Program-made: the position numbers and the translations under genes | Shown here: positions 1 through 10,770 of the stretch, one piece after another | Layout: each line of letters opens with the position of its first letter | Position numbering within the stretch: position 1 is the stretch's first letter | Assembly: GCA_013339895.1 (NCBI GenBank) | Contig: JABACO010000001.1 | Span: forward strand, 14,883,604 to 14,947,603 | Reading direction: 5' to 3' | Source: Ephydatia muelleri | Taxonomy: Eukaryota > Porifera > Demospongiae > Spongillida > Spongillidae | DNA length: 64,000 nucleotides | Notes under the pieces: model-generated | Database searches by the model: none | The model's input: only the letters and a program-made list of their open reading frames with translations | Told to the model about the DNA's origin: nothing

Positions 1-707
1 AGCGTAGTACCGTGCATAACCAACGAGGCCATCGAGAAAAGTACTACCGACAAAGTTATTCAAAGGTATGTAAATGTAGTAACCTTCTCTTACCTTAGAT
101 ATTAAGCTTAGTTTGCATATGACATTAGCTGAAACGTTGCGTAAGCGTTGCCTTTTGTCAGTGTCGTTATGTAATGTTGGAAGAGACTTTAGTTCCATTC
201 CAGACCTATGAGATGCATGCAGTTATTGTTTGAACTTTCTAGTGCAATGTGACACAATGTAGCAATAGTCATGGTTGCTGATATCATCTGTGCATTGAAT
301 CAGAATGGCTTCAGTTTACATAGGATTTCATAGCATGTAGTGGGCAACTGTTGCAAACTTTCAAGCCTTGGTGTATATAGTTTAGCACATACATAATGTT
401 GCATGTACGCACTTCCTTTTTCACTATAGCTACTCTCTGTATGAACCAAAGGATATCGTACTAAGCGAGTATAAGGGTGGCCTCGAAAAGGCTATTTTTA
501 AGAATAGCACTTTACTAGTTCAATTAAATGATGCCTTTTGCAAGACGCACCCATGGTTAGCACAAAAGGTGTGTACCAGTTCTGCACATGCTCACATCGC
601 AGCATATGGAGCACGTCATCACGAGAGACGAAGTAATGGAAATAGAGCGGATTTTAGAAGGCAGTGGTGATGGGGAGATGGCAACGATGATGGCAGTGCT
701 GGACCCC

Positions 708-1005
708 GTCCAGCACCACCTTCCCCACGTCCAGCACTACCTTCCCCACGTCCAGCACCACCTTCGCCACGTCCAGCACCACCTTCCCCACGTCCAGCAC
801 CACCTTCGCCACATCCAGCACCACCTTCGCCACATCCAGCACCACCTTCGCCACGTCCAGCACCACCTTCCCCACGTCCAGCACCACCTTCGCCACATCC
901 AGCACCACCTTCGCCACATCCAGCACCACCTTCGCCACATCCAGCACCACCTTCGCCACATCCAGCACCACCTTCGCCACATCCAGCACCACCTTCGCCA
1001 CATCC
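708..1005. repeat. 21-bp minisatellite, about 14 copies
   Basis: Tandem 21-bp units with core CCAGCACCACCTTCGCCAC alternate between CCACGT and CCACAT at one site. Because 21 is divisible by three, all six frames stay open for long stretches, producing several spurious reading frames on both strands. Copy 2 has about 41 units at the same place. Confidence 0.9.
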
Positions 1006-1039
1006 AGGACGAGGCCAAGATGGCAGACGACGAGGACGA

Positions 1040-1235
1040 GGAGATAGAGGACGAGGTGGAAGAGGACGAGATGGGAGAGATAGAGGACGAGGTGGAAGAG
1101 GACGAGATGGGAGAGATAGAGGACGAGGTGGAAGAGGACGAGATGGGAGAGATAGAGGACGAGGTGGAAGAGGACGAGATGGGAGAGATAGAGGACGAGG
1201 TGGAAGAGGACGAGATGGGAGAGATAGAGGACGAG
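1040..1235. repeat. 36-bp [12 protein letters not shown]-coding minisatellite
   Basis: About five near-identical 36-bp purine-rich units (GAGGTGGAAGAGGACGAGAT core) encode an RGG-type tail in the gene frame. Copy 2 has only about one and a half units, so this array changed in length independently of the 21-bp array. Confidence 0.8.
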
Positions 1236-1556
1236 GATATGTAAGAGAAGGAAGAGGGCGACATGGAAGAGGCGGTGAAGGACGAGACCGTAATGTGAAC
1301 CATTATTCGGACATATATGTATAACTACTAATGTTAATGTTATTAAATAATTATGCCAAATGCGCTAATGATAATGGTCGGTCTAAGTACAGCAAGGAAA
1401 GATTTCACGAATGATTCAAACACGCATCCCGCCTTTAACTAAAACTTTAGTTCTGATATCGGATCGCTTAGCTTCGTTCATAGTTCTACATGTCTTAGCA
1501 AATGGCACACACATGACGTCACACAACCCGTTGTACATAGAAAAAAATCTATGAAA

Positions 1557-1836
1557 CAAGTAAATAAAAACATTCTCTAGGAGAAAGTTGGTGGGATATA
1601 GGATTTGATGGCAATTGGTGGTGTAAAAAGCAAAGAAACAAGGTCTTATCAGAAGGGAAAATGTAATAGTCCTACATTTAGCACAGAAACAACACATGCC
1701 CTAGAAATGTGCTTAATATAGGACTATTACATTTTCCCTTCTGATAAGACATTGTTTCCTTGCTTTTTACACCACCAATTGCCGTTAAATCCTATATCCC
1801 ACCAACTTTCTCCTAGAGAATGTTTTTATTTACTTG
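1557..1836. repeat. 280-bp palindrome (foldback) at the 3' end of copy 1
   Basis: Arms of about 128 bp start CAAGTAAATAAAAACATTC and are near-perfect reverse complements, with a short loop around 1685-1710. The palindrome ends exactly at the right boundary of the duplicated unit. The same structure is at 12523-12802. Confidence 0.9.
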
Positions 1837-1866
1837 TATACAACTACTTTATTGGCTCAGGCAGTA

Positions 1867-2136
1867 TTAATGGGCATGCACTCTCAGATCATGTACCTTC
1901 ATTCCAAGAAGATGGATAGGTGCAACAATACTGGGGTACAGGCAGTTGTCATTGAAGTCTATTAGCTTGGGAAGTAACGTATTCCTCCAAAATTCCTGAC
2001 TGTATTGAATCCGTTCCACCGAAATTCCCTTCTTTGTACACACAACAAAATCACACCATGGCCGCTCTGTGATGGCAAGCTCACAGCGCTCCCCCATACA
2101 CCCTTGCTGGGCAGGAGGGGTACCCCCCTCCCGCAC
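1867..2136 (-). pseudogene. YqaJ-type exonuclease C-terminal remnant
   Basis: The 89-residue minus-strand frame contains WCDFVVCTKKGISVERI, then FW…LLPKLIDFNDNCLYPSIV. I recognise this as the C-terminal part of YqaJ/alkaline-exonuclease-like proteins common in invertebrate mobile elements. The catalytic YqaJ core upstream is absent. Together with the SAP-like fragment at 2267-2503 it looks like an internally deleted element: N- and C-terminal pieces survive with the middle gone. The assignment is from memory of the motif and was not searched. Confidence 0.5.
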
Positions 2137-2266
2137 CCTCCCCCTTTGCCACTCTACTTTTTTTTCCTAGGGAGAACCCTGTAGATGTTGCTGTTGCTTC
2201 CAATACAAATAAGATCCATCTACATCTATGACAGGGGCATTGGATGCTGAAACTTCTTGAACCCTA

Positions 2267-2503
2267 TTATATGTGATAGCCCATAATTAATTGTAGCAGA
2301 TGAACGCCCATGTGATACCTTTGCACAACCTGGTGCTTCCTCCATGACGTAGGCACAACTATTCCCCGACAAAGAAGCCACAAATGTAACTCCGCCATGG
2401 TGTGACTATGGAATGGTTCATTTAGTGATGCTTCAGGTATATCATCTTGTGTTAGTTCAACTGAAGTACTGGGCTTTTCGCTAATACATTCACTAGAAGC
2501 CAT
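2267..2503 (-). pseudogene. SAP-like N-terminal fragment of a YqaJ-type element protein
   Basis: A 78-residue frame starts MASSECISEKPSTS and contains MAELHLWLLCRGIVVPTSW followed by a Gln/Val-rich helix, the pattern of a SAP DNA-binding helix-loop-helix. Proteins with this N-terminus often end in a YqaJ domain, and such a fragment lies directly downstream on the same strand at 1867-2136. The two parts are separated by about 130 bp with no coding match, consistent with internal deletion. Confidence 0.4.
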
Positions 2504-3240
2504 CCTAGGTTCAGAAATTTTTAATGAGAATGCGAAAGAATGGAATTTTTAAACACACAACCATCATCACAGCATGTACCTGGAGAGGTCCGCCATACTG
2601 CATTCATCATTCTTACCTCAAATCTCAAACAGTCAGTTTGAAGCCAACTAAGCCAATGCACCAGACTATAGCCAAACGCGCGAAGAATCTACTCCTGATG
2701 TTAATGTCACATGTAATTGCATTCCTTGCGCCCTTAAACGAAAAGGTCCATTAAAGGTTTATCTTACCTTTGTTGCTATGTTTGTTATGATAGTTGCAAA
2801 AACAAGCTGAGTCACACCACCTAATGAATATGATTATTATTGGCTACACTAACATGGATCCCTACATAGTTACAATATTAACCATAGTTACCACACACCA
2901 CACACCCACATGCATTGATGTGCAGGATACACAATACACAAATCAATGTGAGGAGGGAGGTCCACTGGCATTCTCCACCAAAACGTTCTTTTTTCTGTCA
3001 TGTTCTTTGATGAAACATGTAACCCAATGCTGATTGATCCACACTGGATAGCTCATCACTGGACCACACCCCTACACACTCCCAGAGACTGGTACCACAC
3101 CTGTACCTAACTTTGCACTAGTCACCAAAATCAATGGGCTGGGCATGTGCAACCGCCTCTTCTCCATTCCATGAACTCATCCCCAGACCCAATATACATG
3201 AAACAGCACACAACATAATGAAACTGGGGCTCTTCTCCTC
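2504..3240. other. Noncoding; no supported feature
   Basis: Short open frames here lack recognisable domains or splice context. The stretch is AT-rich and probably intronic or flanking sequence of the ankyrin gene. Confidence 0.5.
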
Positions 3241-3893
3241 ACCTCTGGACATAATTCATGTTACCCTTCTCCATTCTCCCATTCTCCTACACTTTTCCCA
3301 CTACTCCCCTTCACCAACGTCCTCCCCTTCCCACCCTCTATCCCTGCTCTTCTCCCTTCCATCCTCTGTCCCTTTCCCTTTCATATACCCTTGTCACCCA
3401 CTCCCTCCTCCCATCTCACCCTACCACCTTCCCCCCTCCCCATGTCATAATTATAGTCTCCACCTTCTGAGTTCAGCCTCACATCAGGATACAAGTCACC
3501 AAGGGTCATTGGACTGGGCTGGTACTACTTACCTTATCCTGATCATTAACGTGTGCCCCAGCTGATACCAATATCCTCACAACCTCTGCAAGGCCACGGC
3601 TACATGCCTCCATCAGTACTGAGGTTCCATGCTGAAGAGATGAATGTATGATTATGGACATTCCTCATTATGATAGTCACAGAGAACACACCCACAGATG
3701 AGCAACTAACAAATTGGGTCAAGGAGTGATTGGGGTACAAAGGTGTGGAGATGTGGAAGGGAAGGTTGGTCTTGGGAGGAGGGATGGGAGGTGAAAGGAG
3801 AGTAAATCATCAAATAGTATCAGTCATGTAACCATAGTTACCACACACATAGTGATTACATGTATGCATATACATAATGATAGCAATCTACTT
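3215..3893. repeat. Ankyrin intron unit A (pyrimidine tract, exon, flank)
   Basis: The unit begins at TCACCTCTGGACATAATTC (3239), continues as a CT-rich tract, then GTCTCCACC…CTGAGTTCAGCCTCAC, the ankyrin exon and a flank through GATAGCAATCTAC. Parts recur at 6575-6897, 12803-13327, 14446-14830 and 14930-15230. It is the undisturbed version of the site into which the 6898-12802 unit inserted. Confidence 0.75.
3533..3631 (-). CDS. Ankyrin-repeat exon A
   Basis: A 99-bp exon between a cttcag acceptor and a gtaagt donor, phase 0 at both ends, encodes exactly 33 residues: HGTSVLMEACSRG…EVVRILVSAGAHVNDQDK. This matches one canonical ankyrin repeat (T-x-L-x-x-A, then two helices ending in GAHVN). 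It is the last of three such exons seen on this strand (15.4, 12.9, then 3.6 kb). Further exons presumably lie outside the window or are lost. Ankyrin repeats mediate protein-protein contacts; the specific protein is not identifiable. Confidence 0.75.
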
Positions 3894-3989
3894 ATCTCAC
3901 AATAGTGGAAAAGTAACACCTCACAATAGTGGAAAATAAAGGTTATTCATAGGAAACTAAGCTAACTCAGTGTTCATTGTGGTATCTCA

Positions 3990-5175
3990 TTATAGATAAC
4001 CTCTTACCTCTAATTTAATTCATCATGCGATGTGGGCAAAGGTTGCAAGTTTGCATTTCATTAACTGAAGGGTTTTAAGATTGAATTAGCATTAAAGTAA
4101 TAAGTGTACATCTCTTAAGTCACCTGGAGAAGACACAAAACAATGGTAAGCCAGATCCACTGTCGCATTGAGCAGTGCAAGATTACCTACATGTATATGG
4201 GTGGGCTAAACAGCGCGACTGTTGGAAGATGCTCTATGGGTTAGTGATTGCTTGTGCCAGTATCTGTTCATGTGCAGAAAGCAACAATTCAGCGTATTTG
4301 TTGTGATAACATACATCCCTGTCATAGCATAGATTGTTTAGAATAATCTATGGTCATAATGTACATTGTATATCGATTTCACCAACTGAGTGACAGTGCC
4401 TTTGTGTCAAACGTGAACTCACCATAATTTTGCCTGGTTAACAATGAACAACGCAGGAGGAGTGGACATACTAATTCTAATAACAATGCACCAATTGCGA
4501 TTAACCTTGCACAGGCGGCTGTAATAGCGAAGAACGAAATATGATATTACATGCAGTAAAGGCTATTCACGTATTCTGCCTTAACTAGCAGTCTTCGATA
4601 CTCTGTCGGCATGCAATTGACGTTTCATCGATTCCGATGATCAAACATGTGCAACAACAAGTATTTGGAATAAGTATCTCAAAATGGCTAGGTGCTTGCG
4701 ATCGCGGACAACAGTGCAGAAAGCTAAAGTACGAATGTGGCTCACGTTGAAAGAGAAAATGAAAGTTGTCGATGAGGTTTGGTACTGCTTACAACAGGGA
4801 TGTATGTTATCCACAAATACGCTTAATTGTGCTATGCTACGACAGGGATGTATGTTTATCACCACAAATACGCTTAATTGTTGCTTTCCGCACATGAACA
4901 GATACTGGCACAGCAATCGATAACCCATAGAGCATCTTCCAAAAGTCGAGCTTTTTAGCCCACCCAAATAGGTAATCTTGCACTGCTCAATGCGACAGTG
5001 GATCTGGCTTACCATTGTTTTGTGTCTTCTCCAGGTGACTGAAGAGATCAAGAGAACACCTACAGGTATTACTATAATTCAATTTTAAAACCAGTCAGTT
5101 AATGAAAAGCAAATCTGCAACCTTTGCCCACATAAGCACGATGAATTAAATTAGAGGTAACTATTGTGAGGTACG
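3990..5175. repeat. Large foldback with about 250-350 bp inverted arms
   Basis: The left arm (about 3990-4330) and right arm (about 4800-5175) are reverse complements with small indels. Shared blocks include AGATCCACTGTCGCATTGAG (left) against its complement at 4982-5004, and CAACCTTTGCCCAC (right) against the left-arm copy near 4034. A 470-bp spacer separates them. Open frames in the region (for example 4641-5051 minus) follow the arms and show no domain. It looks like an old foldback element or an inverted duplication. Confidence 0.7.
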
Positions 5176-5302
5176 ACTGTACAAGACACAACCCACATTA
5201 ATCTATAATCGACGAGCGCCCGGTTAACCTGGCAATTGACAGGTTAACCTGTCAACTTTCACTAAGATTACCTATAACAATTACGTTATGCAAAGGGCTA
5301 AA

Positions 5303-6352
5303 AATGGCTTCTCGAGGAGCTGCTGGCACACAGCTTTCAGTGCTAGAAGGAACCAGCACTTCATCTTATTCCACTCCAAAGCTTCATGACAAAGTAACGC
5401 GGCAAGGCAGACTTATTCCACTCCAAAGCTTCATGACAAAGTAACGCGGCAAGGCAGACAACTTATGAAGGCAAAAGACGCATTAATGCGTACGTTTGGA
5501 TCCAAGTCTAGCGTAAAGGGAAAGGTGATTTCTGTCGCTAAAACTAAGTGGAGAGTGGAGTGGACCATCAGGGAGGCCACTATTGTCTTGGATCACGGAA
5601 AGGCATTTTGGAAGCCAAAGATAACTCCTCCTACAAATGGAGACGTTGGTTCGGTAAGCGGTCCAGTGGTAGAAAACGATCGTCTTGAGGAAGAAGACGA
5701 CCGAGGAGATCATGAAATGGAAGCTGCTCGTGATGACGATAACGAAGGACACGAAGAAGGTGAAGATGAAGCCAATGATCCCCTTAAGTGCAAGCTGGGA
5801 GGTGAATTCCTGAAGTGGGAGAAACTCAATAGTGGAGTGATAGTTGACCAGCGTGCCAAGGATGGGTGGGGTAACAAATTCTTTAGAGTCCACTGGCCAC
5901 GTGAAACAGCACATCAGGAGCATAAGACAGAGGAGGAATGCAGGAATCTTTTGTTTCCTGTTCATTGGTTAATGGTCCACTGGGTTGGACTAATGCATCA
6001 TTGCCTAACGTGGATGTTTTTACTGAATATCAATTTATCCAGTGCATTGGAGTCTTATATGGAAAGTGTCTTTTACCATCAGGTAGCATTCGTGAGTTGT
6101 GGAACAAGACAACAGATGGATTTGTACAGGCAATGAACATCGGAGGAAGGTTTGGGTTGGTGCGAGATCGTTTTGAGCAATGGAACCTGTGTTAAATGTA
6201 GAGTGTGCACAGATGGGGCTCATTGTAATGCATACTACTGCTGCCTTAAGTGCAGCAACGAAGAAGGAAAGCCATTTGGGATGTGTGGATCGAAAACTGG
6301 GCTATCATGCATAGAGAAACATCAACAAGATGCTTTGAAGAATGCTGTGTAG
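5303..6352 (+). pseudogene. PiggyBac transposase remnant (N-terminus, start of DDE domain, Cys-rich tail)
   Basis: The start codon at 5303 opens MASRGAAGTQLSV. A 47-bp tandem duplication (5365-5458) throws the frame off; without it the frame would run into the acidic N-terminal part at 5465 on (KAKDALMRTFG, then Glu/Asp-rich). Near 5950 the frame shifts again. 5938-6195 carries VDVFTEYQFIQCIGVLYGK and LWNKTTDGF, the start of the piggyBac DDE domain. The frame then jumps to CVKCRVCTDGAHCNAYYCC and further Cys/His residues to 6352, which fits the C-terminal cross-brace zinc domain. The DDE aspartates are deleted. Clearly non-functional. Confidence 0.7.
5365..5458. repeat. 47-bp perfect tandem duplication
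   Basis: Two adjacent copies begin CTTATTCCACTCCAAAGC. Being 47 bp, the duplication is frame-breaking within the piggyBac N-terminus. Confidence 0.95.
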
Positions 6353-6574
6353 TTAAAGTTTTTCTTTACTTTCCTGAGACACCACATGTAAAACTCCATG
6401 ATTGTGCATTTAATAATGCTTTTCTGATATGTACTATCCATGTTTGGTACCTTTAACTGTGAAGTTAGAGGTGTAAAAACCAAAATTAACCCTCTAATTT
6501 GGACAGGTGTTTTGACAGGTTAACCTGTCAAAACATAACACTCGTCACTTATAGATTAAAGGAAATCCTACTAC

Positions 6575-6897
6575 AAAAACAGTACTACAAATCCCTCTGC
6601 TTTGCTGTACTGACTAACCTTCTCGTACCCCCCCCCCCCCTAGTTCCCACCCAAACATACATGTTTAAGTGTTCACTAGCAGATAACAGCATACACCAAG
6701 CACATGACTGGAGGGGAGGCGCCATCTCCTCCACACATTTCCCACTCTGGAGATAATTCCCTTACACCCTGTCCTATGCCCCTTTCCTCATCCCCCTGCC
6801 ATCTCCGTCCCCTCCTACCCTTCCCATATGTCCTCCCACTAATTTCTCCCATCTCACTCTCCCACCTTCCCCCCCCCCCCTCCCTATGTCATAATTA
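6575..6897. repeat. Ankyrin intron unit, truncated by insertion
   Basis: ACTACAAATCCCTCTGCTTT onward matches 14451-14810, including a poly-C run and CT-rich tract. It ends at CATAATTA, where the intact unit at 3440-3460 continues TAGTCTCC. That continuation reappears at 12803. Confidence 0.8.
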
Positions 6898-7842
6898 TCG
6901 GAAGTTTCGTTAGAAGCTTCCATATAGGATTTGACCCCGGCTAAGAATATAATTAAAAATACGCGACCCGTCTGTAACAAGACTCCCAATGATCGGATCG
7001 TTTAGCTTGTTTTAGCAATTGATCTATAAGTAAAAAATGAGCAGTTTCATTTTTGTTTCATGTCGTAGAACCGCGCGGTTGTAGAGAACAAAAGGGTACT
7101 GTCCGTCCTCGTACTCAGTCCCGGAACAATGGGAGGGTCTCCTCCTTCTTCTTCTCCTTCTTGGCAATGCACAACTCGGGATAGGAACACTTTTAAACAA
7201 TGTAATTTTCACCAATAGCTTCAGAATTGGCTGGAAGAGGTCCTTTATGGATTAAATATATATTGGTAAACAATCGACTATACGGCTTATGTAAGACGTA
7301 TATCTAATTATACGTCTTATGTAAGAAGTAATGCACGGTACAGTGTATGTATAAAACGAACAATGAAAAACTCTCCGGTGATTCAATCGTCGTTTTGGCG
7401 TGAAACCTGTGAAGTTGTTTTCCTCAAATGCCTTCACGTCAGAAAAAGAAACGAGCGAAACGACGTGCGAAATACCTTGAAATTCGAGACGTTTTAGAAT
7501 CGGCACGGGCATCCTACAAAGCAGACCAAGAAAAGAAACGGACAGCTGAACGCGAGCGGTATCAAGCAGAGCCAGAAGAGAAACAGACGCTGAACGCGAG
7601 CGGTATCATGCAGACCCAGAAAAGAAACGGTCATCAGCTAAACGCGAAAGCTATCAAGCAGAGCCAGAAAAGAAACAGACCGCTGAACGCGAGCGGTATC
7701 AAGCAGACCCAGAAAAGAAACAGACCGCTGAACGCGAACGTTATAAAGCAGACCCAGAAAAGAAATGGTCCGCTAAAGGAAACGTTATTGGGAGAGTCCT
7801 GAATGTGCTCGCTTGGCGAAGAGAGTGCGGTCCGGGAAGGCT

Positions 7843-8235
7843 AAGCGTAGTACCGTGCAAAACCAACGAGGCCATCGAGAAAAGTACTACCGACAAAGTT
7901 ATTCAAAGGTATGTAAATGTAGTAACCTTCTCTTACCTTAGATATTAAGCTTAGTTTGCATATGATATTAGCTGAAACGTTGCGTCAGCGTTGCCTTTTG
8001 TCAGTGTCGTTATGTAATGTTGGAAGAGACTTTAGTTCCATTCTAGACCTATGAGATGCATGCAGTTATTGTTTGAACTTTCTAGTGCAATGTGACACAA
8101 TGTAGCAAATGTCATGGTTGCTGATATCATCTGTGCATTGAATCAGAATGGCTTCAGTTTGCATAGGATTTCATGGCATGTAGTGGGCAACTGTTGCAAA
8201 CTTTCAAGCCTTGGTGTATATAGTTTAGCACATAC
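7843..8235. repeat. Segment duplicated with 1-394 (exon 1 end and intron)
   Basis: Near-identical to the first 394 bases; differences are single substitutions such as AAAACC against ATAACC. The match breaks at the hAT insertion and resumes at 10930. Confidence 0.9.
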
Positions 8236-8548
8236 TGACAGTGGTCAACATTAACGGTTGCCCGCTGGCCCGACGCAAGTAAAATTTCTCATCGGGCCAG
8301 TTATATTACTATATTAGTGGCCCGTAGGGGCAAGTTAAATGATGCTGTTTACAGGCCCTGCCATTTTTATTCAACTCATCCCTACAAGGAAGCACTTACA
8401 CAAACTCTTAATTGTTGTGGTTAACCTACCATTTACACAGCCCCCCCCCCCCCCCCTAACGGAAGTGTATGCGTCATTTGCAAACGCTTCGTTAAGCTTC
8501 CAGGAGCGTATTTTAATAACTGCCCACAATCAAAACCACGTGGTTTGC

Positions 8549-10492
8549 CATGTCCAGTCTGATGCCTCCAGCTGCTGACCGCTTCCCAGGTAAGCAGCCA
8601 CCACGAAAGAAAAGGATGACGGAAAAGGATAGAGAAGACTAGAGAGAAGAAAGTTGTATGAAGAAGAGAAGCGTGAAAGGGTATTTGATCCAGAGGGTAC
8701 TTGGCTACTACGATGGCCATGGGTTGCATTCGATGAAGAAAAATCGCTTGTGTATTGCAAGGTGTGTCGGGAATTTAAAGATGCAGCTGACAGGTGAGCT
8801 GTACTAGAATCAACTCATATTGGTTATGCTATGCACTTTAAACAACCCTGCCTAAGATTAGATATGCTTTTGCGTATTTCAGATCATCCAGTTTTTTATT
8901 GGAAAAGAATTGGAAGGACTGCAAACAAATGCTTTGGTTTCCCACGATGAAAGTACAAAGCATAAGTTGTGCATGAAGAACAAGAATTCCAGTGCCATAA
9001 AACCTATCAAGCAAGTGCTTCATCAAATGGAGATGCAATTTGAGCACTGTATGGTTAATGCATTTCACGTTGCATACTACATTGCAAAAAATGAGAAGCC
9101 ATATACTGACTTTCCAGATTTAATTGCCCTTAATGTACATACTGGATCAAAAATGCCATTGTGGTACAAGTCAGATATAGCTTGTAATAGGTTTATATAC
9201 GATATCTACCATGAGCAAATAGATCAGCTTATTACCAAGTTATCTGAGGCTCGTTTCTTTTCAGTTATGATTGATGGCAGCACGGACAGTGCAAATATTG
9301 AAAATGAACTGGTTTATGTGAGATATCTAGATATGGGTACTGGTGTCGTTACATCTTTTATTGGCATAGAGGACACAAAACATGCAACAGCAGAAGGCAT
9401 CCTTGAAACTGTTGATGCTATATTTACCCGTGTAGGAGTGTTGGATTGGCGTAACAAAGTCCTTGTTCATTTGTATGAGCAATACAAACAAAGTCTGAAG
9501 GCCTTGATAGAATTAAAGATGCTTGGTGAGGTATTGGAAGAGAAGGTTTTGAAACTGACAAACCTTTCTGGTGCTCGATGGCTGCCATTCCATTATAGAG
9601 CTTTACTCATTGCTTGCCAGAGTTACAGGGTATTTGTTGCACATTTTGAAGAAATTATCAGCCCAGATCGACCCAGAAAATCATCACCAACCCAGATTGG
9701 AAGAGCAAAGAATCTGCTTAAGTTTATGAAAGACTTCGAGTGCTTGCTGTTTATGTTTTTCATGTGTGACATTCTCCATTGCCTTTCACAACTAAGTCTT
9801 ACCTTTCAAACAGATGACCTCACTGTGGGTGAAGCGTTATAGAGAAGTATGAGGAAACCTGTCTCCAAATCACAGACTTAGTAGGAGATGGTACAGGTAT
9901 ATGGCAAAGCAAGGTGATGGTTGCTTTGATTACTACCCCGGGAATTTATGATGGTGTGGAATTGAATAATGTTAATGCTACTGCAAGTGCAACAGAAACA
10001 AGGATGAGAGTCAAGGAAGATATTTGTAGCTCAATTTTAAGACATCTTGATGATTGTCTTAAAGACTTGAGTCAGGATAGTATCCTGGCGCAATTTAAGG
10101 CTCTTGATCAGTCAACATGGCCAAATCTTGACCATCATGATTTTTCTTCTAAGAAATCATTCATTGAATTTGGCAAACAGAATGTCATCACACTTCATAA
10201 ACATTACACCAGCATATTTAGATGGACTAATGTTTCTGTAGAATCCTTGTTGAGTGAGTTTGTTGGGTACAAGACATATGCCCTTTTCAGGAGAAATATT
10301 GGTTTGCCCACACTTTTTTCCGACATTGTGAGGACACCAAACACCAAGAGCAAATTTCCTGGCTTAGCAACCTTAATGGAACTCTATCTAATCATGCCCA
10401 TAAGTACAGCTTGCTGTGAAAGAGGATTTTCTTGCATGAAGCGCATAAAGAATGACTGGAGGGCTTCATTGAAAACACCATCTTTAACATGA
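8549..10492 (+). pseudogene. hAT transposase, ZNF862-like, disrupted
   Basis: A first coding block (about 8549-8792) has a basic N-terminus and KSLVYCKVCREF, the CxxC of a TTF-type zinc finger, split by a frameshift near 8640. After an intron (gtgagc…tttcag, about 8793-8882) the finger closes with ALVSHDESTKHK. Then come the RNase H-like start (FFSVMIDGSTDSANIENE) and ARWLPFHYRAL. The stretch normally between these, holding the second catalytic Asp and the HCxxH region, is missing. TAG at 9840-9842 with a frame change precedes the C-terminal hATC dimerisation segment ending ACCERGFSCMKRIKNDW. Inactive. Family assignment rests on remembered motif order. Confidence 0.65.
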
Positions 10493-10770
10493 TTGATGTA
10501 CTTATCACTAAGGGACCACATCCAGATGTGTTTGATGCCAGAGCTGCTGTGCACAGATGGTGGGGGTTAGGCCTTCGCAAGAGGCGTCCTGGGTTCAGCC
10601 CCAACCAGCAAGAAGTAGTGCTAGAAGACTTGACTGCTGAGCTTCACAAAATAGAGGGTAGTGATGAGACAGGAGTACCCCTAGCTATTCCTTCAGATAA
10701 CCAGGATAACTCTAAATGCAATACATTACCAAACAGTGACACTCCATGTTGCTCGAATTCACTTGTGTAA
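10493..10770 (+). other. Open frame after the hAT transposase, no recognised domain
   Basis: A 93-residue frame (10489-10770) inside the hAT element follows the dimerisation segment closely and contains AAVHRWWGLGLRKRR. It may be the displaced C-terminal tail of the transposase after a stop. No independent function is supported. Confidence 0.3.

Larger units (their letters stand above)
1..1324 (+). pseudogene. KADPEKK/PRPAPPS/RGG repeat gene, copy 1 (partial)
   Basis: The end of exon 1 (to 65, donor gtatgt) and exon 2 (from 430, acceptor actatag) read in one frame: a short acidic exon-1 tail, then a globular part beginning YSLYEPKDIVLSEYKGG, then the low-complexity tail. An in-frame TGA sits at 668-670, just before the repeats. 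Past it the same frame gives about 14 copies of a [14 protein letters not shown] heptad (21-bp unit, 708-1005), then an arginine-glycine tail of about five 12-residue [12 protein letters not shown] units (36 bp each), ending at TAA 1322-1324. Copy 2 carries the TGA at the same place, so it predates the duplication, or the true protein ends there. An adjacent frame is also open through the repeats (588-1244) but reads HHLRHIQ and is probably a by-product. Function unknown; RGG tails often bind RNA. Confidence 0.45.
1..1836 (+). mobile_element. Copy 1 (3' part) of a precisely inserted gene-bearing unit
   Basis: From the first base this stretch matches 7843-8235 plus 10930-12802 almost base for base. 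The match covers the end of exon 1, the intron, exon 2 with its repeats, the 3' flank and a 280-bp palindrome. It stops at 1836 (…TTTACTTG followed by T), exactly where copy 2 stops at 12802, while the right flanks differ. That shared 3' boundary at two loci points to a transposing unit rather than an ordinary segmental duplication. The 5' end lies outside the window. The intron in this copy is 364 bp and lacks the hAT insertion found in copy 2, so this copy shows the pre-insertion state. Confidence 0.7.
5202..6558 (+). mobile_element. Internally deleted piggyBac-type element with TTAA flanks
   Basis: Both ends read TTAATCTATAA followed by a near-match GACGAG block, in inverted orientation, with TTAA as target duplication. 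Subterminal palindromes GACAGGTTAACCTGTC occur near both ends (about 5240 and 6515). TTAA targeting is diagnostic of piggyBac. The internal protein pieces (next entry) fit the same family. At about 1.35 kb against the usual 2-3 kb, most of the catalytic domain is missing, so it can only move if a relative supplies transposase. Confidence 0.75.

Noticed and set aside
708-1005. CRISPR-like array
   Set aside because: Units are head-to-tail with no spacers and lie in a eukaryotic gene.
654-1303. Long minus-strand frames (AKVVLDV and MWRRWCW repeats) over the 21-bp array
   Set aside because: Every frame of a stop-free 21-bp repeat stays open; no start context or nonrepetitive domain.
4641-5051. 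136-residue minus frame
   Set aside because: Lies on the arm of the inverted repeat, no domain and no splice context.
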